Shown: one piece after another, positions 58,283-64,000 of the stretch | How positions within the stretch are numbered: the stretch's first letter is position 1 | Layout: the number at the start of each line of letters is the position of its first letter | Assembly (NCBI RefSeq): GCF_003010965.1 | Contig: NZ_PGGM01000001.1 | Location: 682,001 to 746,000, forward strand | Origin: Phyllobacterium sophorae | Lineage (GTDB): Bacteria; Pseudomonadota; Alphaproteobacteria; Rhizobiales; Rhizobiaceae | Reading direction: 5' to 3' | Length of the DNA stretch: 64,000 nucleotides | The notes under the pieces: generated by a model | Database searches by the model: none | Told to the model about the DNA's origin: nothing | The model's input: the letters and a program-made list of their open reading frames with translations, nothing else | Translations under genes and position numbers: made by a program

Positions 58283-58459
58283 TTATTTGTGGTGCAGAAG
58301 TTGCACTGGCGTGGCATCCGCAACCGTTACGTAGCTGGCGGGTGCCAGGCGGGTTTCGGTAATTGCATGGGTTTTGATCGGCATGACGAAGATCGCTGCC
58401 GTCAAGAGTGCAGTTGCAGCGATGGAAAGGCGCCGTTCCATGCGTGAATTGATGATCAT
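58283..58459 (-). CDS. Small exported protein, function unknown
   Basis: A 58-residue protein: MIINSRMERRLSIAATALLTAAIFVMPIKTHA looks like a signal peptide (basic start, hydrophobic core, cleavage after THA near residue 32), leaving a mature peptide of about 26 residues ending in two histidines and a lysine. The ATG at 58459 has GGGAG five bases upstream. It lies 13 bases after the Cys-rich gene on the same strand, so the two probably form an operon. No family recognised; it may be a secreted peptide or a membrane-anchored helper. Confidence 0.65.
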   Translation of the reverse strand: MIINSRMERRLSIAATALLTAAIFVMPIKTHAITETRLAPASYVTVADATPVQLLHHK

Positions 58460-58472
58460 GATGTCTCCCTTC

Positions 58473-58979
58473 CTAGTGATATTTCGCCCGAAGCGGGCGG
58501 GAAATAATGTCGTCGATAGCGGATTTGGGAATCGGCAAAAGCACCTGATCCAATTCGACCAGAGTTTCAGCAAAAGTGATTGCCGCGTTCTCGACTTCCT
58601 CCTGGCGTGAGGGACATGCCATGGCATTGAGGCAGGTTCGTGCCGCAACCATGTCGCAATTCTGGAGACCGGCGATCAGTCCCAAAGTGAGGCACTCTTC
58701 CCGGCAAACGTGATGCGATCCGAACGGGAAGGTTTTAAGTGGACAAAGCGCACAATGACGCAAGGTGCGGATGAAGAACGACAGCTCGGAAAGCGCACGG
58801 TTGCCGTTACGGCTACCGAGGAGTTCGCTGTAAAGTCCGTAGGCCATTTCCCATGCTATGACAGAACCGGTCTCGAACCCGGCCGCCCAACGCCGATAAC
58901 CCTCGAGCACAAGCTTTTCCGGCGTGCGGTCGAAATAACAGCCTGTACCATGGCCGGTTTCAGATACGCGCGGATACAT
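58473..58979 (-). CDS. Cys-rich protein of unknown function
   Basis: A 168-residue soluble protein without a signal peptide. It has a start YPRVSETGHGTGCYFDRTPE, then a mostly helical middle, then a cysteine/histidine block CALCPLKTFPFGSHHVCREEC around residues 92-112, two more cysteines in NCDMVAARTCLNAMACPSRQ, and a helical end. Eight or so cysteines, four in a CxxC...HHxCxxxC pattern, suggest a metal (zinc or Fe-S) site. The ATG at 58979 follows GGGGG by five bases; an ATG at 58991 is also possible. The family was not recognised. It precedes the small exported gene by 13 bases and lies between the sulfate and copper clusters. Confidence 0.75.
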   Translation of the reverse strand: MYPRVSETGHGTGCYFDRTPEKLVLEGYRRWAAGFETGSVIAWEMAYGLYSELLGSRNGNRALSELSFFIRTLRHCALCPLKTFPFGSHHVCREECLTLGLIAGLQNCDMVAARTCLNAMACPSRQEEVENAAITFAETLVELDQVLLPIPKSAIDDIISRPLRAKYH

Positions 58980-59272
58980 CGGCACCCCCATCCTGTTCGT
59001 TGTTGCAGGTCAAGGCGGGTGGCCTATTGCGGCCAATGCAAACGGTTGACTGCGCCGGCCTGTTAGGGCCCGCAACAGAGATTGAAAGCTGCCTGCGCAG
59101 CAATGAAACCACGCGCAAGCGCGGCAGAAAAAGACCTATCATGGGTCCTCCAATCGAAAGGGTTCAAGGCCCAGACATCAAAGGGGTGCGCTCTTGCGCT
59201 TTTGCATAAAGGCTTTCGAAAATCCCAATGTCAAACATTAATTGTTTAAAACCTATAAAAATATCAATAGGT

Positions 59273-59285
59273 TAGAATAATTCTA
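59273..59285. promoter_or_regulatory. ICE-like palindrome upstream of the Cys-rich gene
   Basis: TAGAA-TAA-TTCTA is an inverted repeat with arms like those of the Irr iron-control element (TTAGAA/TTCTAA), and like the palindrome at 58073-58084, which has a two-base centre. It is about 290 bases before the Cys-rich gene start. The regulator is unknown. Confidence 0.4.
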
Positions 59286-59342
59286 GGAAATTATGAGTTT
59301 TTAGTATACAAATGTTCGGATTGCCACAAAATGAGCATGCGC

Positions 59343-59362
59343 GCCCCCGCCGAAACGGGGGC
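59343..59362 (-). terminator. Terminator-like hairpin after the SCO gene
   Basis: GCCCCCG and CGGGGGC form a perfect 7-bp GC stem with a six-base loop, 13 bases past the SCO stop. No T tract follows directly; it probably ends or protects the copper-cluster transcript. Confidence 0.5.
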
Positions 59363-59375
59363 AATGTTGTCGGGA

Positions 59376-59966
59376 TCAACCTGCGATCAGCAGCCGTAAT
59401 TTCTTCATCGCAACGTCCGGGCTTTCCTTGTAGTCGATCGTACTTTTCAGCCGGGCATCGCGATCGAGCAGCATGACCGACGCGGTATGATCCATCGTGT
59501 AGTCGCCATTTTCAGTTGGGACTTTTTTGGCATAGATCTTCCACGCCTTAAGAAATTTCTCCACCTCGTCGGGCTTGCCAGTGATACCGGTAATTCGGTC
59601 TGTGAAAGCTGATGTATAGCCCTTCATCACATCGGGCGTATCGCGTTCGGGGTCGACGGAAATGAAAAACACGCGCAAATCCTTGCCTTCGTCACCAAGC
59701 GTCTTGAGCCAGCCTGCCATCTCGAACAGTGTCGTCGGACAGACTTCCGGACAATGGGTGAAGCCGAAGAACAACGCTGTCGGATGGCCTTTGAAGGCCG
59801 ATTCGGTAATCGGCGCGCCAGTCTGGTCGGTCAAATTGAACGGCGCCCCCAGCTGCACGGCTTCGGCCTTATTACCGAAACGAGTATTCGCGTATGTAAA
59901 CACCAGAAAGAGCGACAGAGCGGCAATGACCGCCCACAGCCCAAAGCGCAAAAGACGGAAATTCAT
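59376..59966 (-). CDS. SCO1/SenC-family copper protein
   Basis: A 196-residue membrane-anchored thioredoxin-fold protein. One N-terminal helix (LRFGLWAVIAALSLFLVFTYA) is followed by the SCO domain with copper ligands Cys72 and Cys76 in THCPEVCPT and His160 in TMDHTAS. SCO proteins deliver copper to the CuA site of cytochrome c oxidase or act in thiol redox control. Its start overlaps the PCuAC gene stop (TGATG), and the two often cooperate. No oxidase gene is nearby. Confidence 0.94.
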   Translation of the reverse strand: MNFRLLRFGLWAVIAALSLFLVFTYANTRFGNKAEAVQLGAPFNLTDQTGAPITESAFKGHPTALFFGFTHCPEVCPTTLFEMAGWLKTLGDEGKDLRVFFISVDPERDTPDVMKGYTSAFTDRITGITGKPDEVEKFLKAWKIYAKKVPTENGDYTMDHTASVMLLDRDARLKSTIDYKESPDVAMKKLRLLIAG

Positions 59967-60499
59967 CAGTTGTGCTCCATGCTGGTGGCATTGGCCGGTC
60001 CGGCCATGAACTGAACCTCGACCTTGCCGGCTTTGGCAAACTCAAGCGTGACCGGAATCATGTCGCCTTCTTTCAGCGGCGCCGTAAGGTTGATCAACAT
60101 CAGGTGCGTGCCACCAGGCGAAAGTTCAGCGGTGCCGCCAGCCGGGATTTCGAGCCCGTCTTTCAACTGACGCATCTGCATGACGTTTCCATCCATCTTC
60201 ATTTCATGCACTTCGACACGTTGGGCTGCCGGGCTTGAGCCGCCGACCAGGCGATCGGCTTCCTTCGACTGATTCGTAATCGTGACATAGCCGCCGCCGA
60301 TCTTGGCGCCGGGCAATGTCGCGCGTGTGAATGCGCCGCTCAAGACAAGATCGCCGGCTCTTACAGGTTCCATCATGTCATCACTCATCGCGGTAGCGTC
60401 ACCTTTGCCCATGGCGGAGTGGTCATGTGACTGAGCAGCAGCAAATGAAACTGAGGTGGCCAGCAGCGCGAGCGCGGCAATTCGGGAAAAGGATCTCAT
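59966..60499 (-). CDS. PCu(A)C periplasmic copper chaperone
   Basis: A 177-residue periplasmic copper chaperone. The signal peptide ends near residue 22 (SFAAA), followed by a His/Met-rich stretch (SHDHSAMGKGDATAMSDDMM) that can bind copper. The PCuAC domain holds H98, M109, H132 and M134, the expected His/Met copper site, in VEVHEMKMDG and GGTHLMLI. It would load Cu(I) onto SCO or CuA. The ATG at 60499 follows GGAGA; it lies 23 bases after the PepSY gene and overlaps the SCO gene by one base. Confidence 0.94.
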   Translation of the reverse strand: MRSFSRIAALALLATSVSFAAAQSHDHSAMGKGDATAMSDDMMEPVRAGDLVLSGAFTRATLPGAKIGGGYVTITNQSKEADRLVGGSSPAAQRVEVHEMKMDGNVMQMRQLKDGLEIPAGGTAELSPGGTHLMLINLTAPLKEGDMIPVTLEFAKAGKVEVQFMAGPANATSMEHN

Positions 60500-60522
60500 C
60501 GGATGTCTCCAGTTCAGATTGT

Positions 60523-61887
60523 TCAAGAGAATACACGTTGCAAAGGCGAGGGGATGCGCGTGACCAGCTGGTCCAGGACCAGCATAGTGAGGATAGCGGA
60601 CCCGGTAAGCGGAAAGAGGATGCCGAAGCCGAGAATGACGAGCGTCAGCATGGCAAATACACTCTTTTGCGATGGCATTGGCGGAACGCCGAGACGGCCC
60701 GAGGGGCGCCGCTTCCACCACATGACAACCGCCGAAACCGACGTCAGAACAATGGCGAGACAGGTCATGAGCATGACGATCTGGTTGGCCAGGCCCAGAT
60801 ACTCGCCCTGGTGTACGCCGATACCAAATTCGATAGCCTTGGCCCCCGCGCCATAATCGGCAAACTTCAGATCAACGAGCGGTTTGCCGGTATATTGGTC
60901 GAAGTGGATCGTTCGTTGTTTGGCAATGTCGTCCGGGAAAATAGCTGCCGTATAGACACCCTTCTTGCCGGACGGCAGAGAAACCTCGAAACCCGGTGCC
61001 ATACCCGCAGCACTGGCCGAAGCGACAATTTGATCGAGACCGATAGGCTGTGCGGTGGCGCTTGGCGTCGATGTCGGCACCGGAGCGTTTTCGACGGTCC
61101 ATCCGGAGTTGGTCAAAACTTCTTTAGTTGGGATTTTTGACACCGGCACATCGTCCCAGAGCTGCGCCGGATAACCGAGGCCAGCGCTAGACAGCGTCGC
61201 GTTGACCTTGTCGCCCCAATAGCCCGACCAGGGCATGCCTGTTATTGCCAGGAAGAAGATCAGGGCCCCGGCTGCGGCGCCGGTCACCGCATGAATATCC
61301 CGCCAGAACACGCGTTTGTCCGGCGTGCCCCGCACGCTGATCACGCCGCCAGTCTGCTTGCGCGGCCACCAGAGATAAAAGCCGGTAATGACGAGAATGA
61401 GCGCGAGACCCCCGACCGCCTCGACGATGCGATTGAACGCTGAACCGAAATAGTCGAGGCTGTGGATCTTCTTGACGACCCAGTTGAATTCCTCTTTCTC
61501 GCCGACCTTGCCAAGAACGGAGCCGCTGTAGGGATCGACGAAGACGAGAACATTGCCGGTATCGGTGCCAACCGTAACGCGAGCAGATTGCGTTGGCGCT
61601 GCGGGAGCACGATAGCGCGATACTTTCGACCCGGGTACCGCTGCCTTGGCATTATCAATCAACAGCGATGGAGCCAAGGCTTTGCCGCGCGGCTGCACCA
61701 CATTGCGATAGGCGAACGCCGTATTGTCTATCTCGTCCTTGAACAGGTAGAGACTGCCGGTGACGGCCAGATTGAGCATGAAGGGTATGACCAGTAGGCC
61801 GGCGAAAAAGTGCCAGCGCCAGATGGCGCGGTAGAGCGAAAGACTGATGTCATTGGGCTTCTCGGAAGCCAAGCTTGAGACGGACAT
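60523..61887 (-). CDS. PepSY-associated transmembrane protein
   Basis: A 454-residue inner-membrane protein of the PepSY_TM (iron-regulated/PiuB-like) family. Four to five transmembrane segments include RAIWRWHFFAGLLVIPFMLN at the N-terminus, AVGGLALILVITGFYLWWP and DIHAVTGAAAGALIFFLAITG, with conserved His residues that in relatives coordinate heme or take part in electron transfer; periplasmic PepSY modules lie between them. Relatives often accompany TonB receptors and reduce imported metal complexes. Here it precedes PCuAC and SCO, so a copper link is likely. ATG at 61887; an upstream TTG-type extension is not favoured. Confidence 0.9.
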   Translation of the reverse strand: MSVSSLASEKPNDISLSLYRAIWRWHFFAGLLVIPFMLNLAVTGSLYLFKDEIDNTAFAYRNVVQPRGKALAPSLLIDNAKAAVPGSKVSRYRAPAAPTQSARVTVGTDTGNVLVFVDPYSGSVLGKVGEKEEFNWVVKKIHSLDYFGSAFNRIVEAVGGLALILVITGFYLWWPRKQTGGVISVRGTPDKRVFWRDIHAVTGAAAGALIFFLAITGMPWSGYWGDKVNATLSSAGLGYPAQLWDDVPVSKIPTKEVLTNSGWTVENAPVPTSTPSATAQPIGLDQIVASASAAGMAPGFEVSLPSGKKGVYTAAIFPDDIAKQRTIHFDQYTGKPLVDLKFADYGAGAKAIEFGIGVHQGEYLGLANQIVMLMTCLAIVLTSVSAVVMWWKRRPSGRLGVPPMPSQKSVFAMLTLVILGFGILFPLTGSAILTMLVLDQLVTRIPSPLQRVFS

Positions 61888-61972
61888 AGGTGTTCCATTC
61901 GTCTGGCAGAAAGGGTGACGGACTGCATCTGCAGGCCCGCCGCGACGCACCCCGGAAGGCGCATTGTTTCTG

Positions 61973-62356
61973 TCAGGCGAGGGGAGGCGCTTGTGGCGGA
62001 GCCGATGGGGGATAGAGGCTGCGTGCGATCAGGATCGCTTCGCGCTTTATTGCTGGCGAACGAGCTGGCTGGACCTTTGGACCGGCCGTGGAGGCGGGCG
62101 CAGGCAGGATGAACGACCCGGAGAGCCTGCAGGCCTCGCAACCGGTGCCGTGCCAGGAGCTCGTGTGCAGATCCTTGTCGCCGCTGCCTGGGAGACATAA
62201 TACGGGAACAGTGCCATCTGGCAGCGTATAGGCAGCGAGATCGATCTGGCCGCCCGTCCCCGCTTCGATCGGCTGGTGCGCGAAAGCAACGAAAACGAGC
62301 GCCAATGCGCACAGCATGCGCACCGCCAATCGCCAATCGTTCCAGGTCTTGCGCAT
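61973..62356 (-). CDS. DUF2946-like small exported protein
   Basis: A 127-residue protein: an N-terminal hydrophobic signal or anchor (RLAVRMLCALALVFVAFAHQP) is followed by a short domain with a CEAC motif (HGTGCEACRL) and a Pro/Ala-rich C-terminus ending in PPQAPPLA. This matches the DUF2946 type often placed beside copper and PepSY genes, where the CxxC may bind metal. The ATG at 62356 is favoured over the TTG one codon upstream. It begins the run of four genes to SCO; an 85-base gap separates it from the PepSY gene. Confidence 0.75.
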   Translation of the reverse strand: MRKTWNDWRLAVRMLCALALVFVAFAHQPIEAGTGGQIDLAAYTLPDGTVPVLCLPGSGDKDLHTSSWHGTGCEACRLSGSFILPAPASTAGPKVQPARSPAIKREAILIARSLYPPSAPPQAPPLA

Positions 62357-62436
62357 CAACGCCTCATGTTCCAGCCGGAAAGCTCAAATACATCAGCCGG
62401 GCGCCGAAATCTATGCGGCAAAGCGACAGCGAATGT

Positions 62437-62982
62437 TTAAAGGCGCTGAATTTCGATTAGCCAGGCGGTTTGAGGGGTGCCGGCGAAAGCAATCGCTTCA
62501 GACGGGGACAGATGGATCAGGTCATCGAGCCCAAACTGTGCTCTGTTCGAAGCCAGCGCATTCGAACGAAACAGTACAAAGGTTTCGTCTGCGCTGGCGG
62601 TAATATCCGCCTGGTCAAACCGCCTGACACTGGCCGAAAATCGTCCACGACGAACCATGACGTTGAGATCCGTGACTTCCCGGATAACATCGGCGCTCGT
62701 CGGGACATCACCGGGAAAGGCGATAGCCGGGGAGGCCGGGCCAATCAACGCCGCCTTGCCACCACCGATCGTCAGCCGCATCTCGCCGTCCAGGACGGCA
62801 AGAACCCGGTCGATATTGGCAAATGCGGAGAAAGGGCCGGAGCTTGGCACTTTTGCGATGCTGATGCGCCAGTCGAAATCGCTGACCGCTGCCCCAGACG
62901 GTGAAATCGCGATCTCGGTCGTGAATCCACCGCCATTCTTCCATGGCATTTGCCGGTGATCGCCGGCGCGCAGAATGCGCAT
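62437..62982 (-). CDS. hutD: HutD family protein
   Basis: A 181-residue cupin-fold protein of the HutD/Ves family: RILRAGDHRQMPWKNGGGFTTEI is the conserved start, with IDRVLAVLDGEMRLTI and the C-terminal LIEIQRL. HutD is proposed to regulate histidine utilisation, possibly by binding formylglutamate or urocanate. The start (ATG 62982) overlaps the hutU stop as TGATG, confirming a hut operon. Other hut genes lie outside the window upstream. Confidence 0.92.
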   Translation of the reverse strand: MRILRAGDHRQMPWKNGGGFTTEIAISPSGAAVSDFDWRISIAKVPSSGPFSAFANIDRVLAVLDGEMRLTIGGGKAALIGPASPAIAFPGDVPTSADVIREVTDLNVMVRRGRFSASVRRFDQADITASADETFVLFRSNALASNRAQFGLDDLIHLSPSEAIAFAGTPQTAWLIEIQRL

Positions 62983-64000
62983 CAGCCAAGAATACCCGGC
63001 AGGTTCAGGCCCTTTTCCCTGGCGCATTCAATGGCAATCTCATAACCCGCATCGGCGTGACGCATGACGCCCGTGGCAGGATCGTTCCACAACACGCGTC
63101 CGATACGCTCCGCGGCATCGCCGGTGCCATCACAGCAGATCACCATGCCGGAATGTTGCGAGTAGCCCATGCCGACGCCGCCACCGTGATGCAACGATAC
63201 CCAGGTGGCGCCCGAGGCGGTATTAAGCAACGCATTCAACAGCGGCCAGTCGGAAACCGCATCGGACCCATCCTTCATCGCTTCCGTTTCGCGATTGGGC
63301 GAGGCAACGGAACCGGAATCGAGATGGTCGCGACCGATCACGATCGGCGCCTTTAGCTCGCCGGTGCGCACCATTTCATTGAAGGCGAGGCCAAGGCGAT
63401 GCCGGTCACCGAGACCGACCCAGCAGATGCGTGCCGGCAAGCCCTGGAAGGCGATGCGCTCACGCGCCATGTCGAGCCAGTTGTGCAGATGCGTGTTGCC
63501 CGGGGTGAGTTCCTTCACCTTGGCGTCGGTCCTGTAGATGTCTTCCGGGTCACCTGAAAGCGCTGCCCAGCGGAACGGGCCAATACCCCGGCAGAACAAG
63601 GGGCGGATATAGGCGGGGACGAAGCCCGGGAATGCGAAAGCATTCTCCAGGCCTTCGTCTTTGGCCACTTGGCGAATATTGTTTCCGTAGTCGAGTGTCG
63701 GTATGCCCCGGTTCCAGAATGCGATCATTGCTTCGACATGCTCGCGCATCGACGCCCGCGCGGCTTTCTCGACCGCCTTCGGGTCACTTTCGCGCTTTTC
63801 ACGCCATTCCGCCATCGTCCAGCCCTTTGGCAGATAGCCGTTGATCGGGTCATGCGCGGAAGTCTGGTCGGTGACGATATCCGGGCGCACGCCGCGGCGC
63901 ACCAGTTCCGGTAAAACATCGGCGGCATTACCAAGTAGGCCGACGGATTTGGCCTCGTCGGCTTTTGTCCAGCGATCGATCATCTCCAGCGCTTCGTCCA
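62982..64000 (-). CDS. hutU: Urocanate hydratase, C-terminal part (truncated by window edge)
   Basis: The frame is open to the last base, so about 338 residues of the roughly 555-residue enzyme are present. It converts urocanate to imidazolonepropionate in histidine degradation using tightly bound NAD. Recognisable blocks are [50 protein letters not shown] and [21 protein letters not shown], the last holding the conserved active-site surroundings. Its stop overlaps the hutD start. The N-terminus lies beyond base 64000. Confidence 0.96.
   Translation of the reverse strand, partial: DEALEMIDRWTKADEAKSVGLLGNAADVLPELVRRGVRPDIVTDQTSAHDPINGYLPKGWTMAEWREKRESDPKAVEKAARASMREHVEAMIAFWNRGIPTLDYGNNIRQVAKDEGLENAFAFPGFVPAYIRPLFCRGIGPFRWAALSGDPEDIYRTDAKVKELTPGNTHLHNWLDMARERIAFQGLPARICWVGLGDRHRLGLAFNEMVRTGELKAPIVIGRDHLDSGSVASPNRETEAMKDGSDAVSDWPLLNALLNTASGATWVSLHHGGGVGMGYSQHSGMVICCDGTGDAAERIGRVLWNDPATGVMRHADAGYEIAIECAREKGLNLPGILG

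Larger units (their letters stand above)
58992..59375 (-). other. Intergenic region upstream of the Cys-rich gene
   Basis: 384 bases, markedly AT-rich in 59220-59320. It contains an inverted repeat AACCTAT/ATAGGTT (59250-59273), the palindrome TAGAAT-A-ATTCTA (59273-59285) and the SCO terminator hairpin (59343-59362). I see no convincing coding sequence; the region is probably a promoter and long leader for the Cys-rich gene. Confidence 0.6.

Noticed and set aside
1-64000. tRNA genes, CRISPR arrays, insertion sequences, prophage or restriction systems
   Set aside because: None of the intergenic gaps shows a tRNA cloverleaf, regularly spaced repeats, transposase or integrase genes, or flanking direct repeats.

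Overview
The window is a chromosomal segment from an alphaproteobacterium of the order Hyphomicrobiales (Rhizobiales). Three things point there: the gene order nfuA-usp-trpS-murJ-glnD-mutS-olsB-lspA and lptC-lptA-lptB-rpoN-hpf-ptsN, a 2874-residue cyclic beta-1,2-glucan synthase, and an OlsB-type ornithine-lipid acyltransferase. Phyllobacterium, Ochrobactrum/Brucella or a relative fits best; the genus is an inference. Nearly all of it is ordinary, densely coding DNA with intact genes. I see no tRNA, rRNA, IS element, phage or CRISPR array.

Layout. 1-2965 (+): the 3' end of a polyol operon (mannitol 2-dehydrogenase, HAD phosphatase, FGGY pentulose kinase). 3002-5962 (-): polA. 5963-6384: an intergenic region with a structured RNA candidate. 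6385-8408 (+): M20 peptidase and a short ribonuclease D. 8481-10107 (-): membrane acyltransferase, a second small-RNA candidate with its own promoter and terminator, and a small lipoprotein. 10288-12489 (+): a PBP1A-type peptidoglycan synthase behind a perfect CtrA box. 12499-14860: glpK (-) and an SDR (+). 14902-22373: a xylose locus, with the ROK regulator, xylB and xylA leftward and xylFHG rightward from a shared control region. 22429-38859 (-): housekeeping genes for Fe-S assembly, stress, translation, lipid II flipping, PII signalling, mismatch repair, ornithine lipids, lipoprotein processing, RNA methylation, IHF and SppA. 39101-44585 (+): LPS export, sigma-54, ribosome hibernation and EIIA-Ntr. 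44682-64000 (-): Fur-family regulator, cyclic glucan synthase, sulfate ABC importer (sbp-cysT-cysW-cysA), an unknown Cys-rich protein with a small exported partner, a copper-handling cluster (DUF2946-like, PepSY, PCuAC, SCO), and hutD with a truncated hutU.

How the parts fit. Carbon intake is represented by mannitol/sorbitol-type polyols, xylose, glycerol and histidine. Envelope work is represented by LptABC, MurJ, PBP1A, LspA, SppA, OlsB and the cyclic glucan synthase. Nitrogen control links GlnD, RpoN and PtsN.

The most interesting non-coding signals are two probable trans-acting small RNAs. One sits between polA and the M20 peptidase and has four stem-loops, each with a C-rich loop and the last being a terminator; its position is that of rhizobial EcpR1 as I recall it. 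The other, at about 9702-9808 on the minus strand, has a near-consensus sigma-70 promoter, an 11-bp stem presenting a CUCCUCCC (anti-Shine-Dalgarno) loop, and a Rho-independent terminator. Other signals are a CtrA box before the PBP1A gene, a palindromic operator candidate at the xylF promoter, related TAGAA/TTCTA palindromes before the sulfate operon and the Cys-rich gene, and a PBP1A terminator buried inside the opposing glpK coding region. Start sites were chosen by ribosome-binding site and overlap; nothing here was checked by database search.
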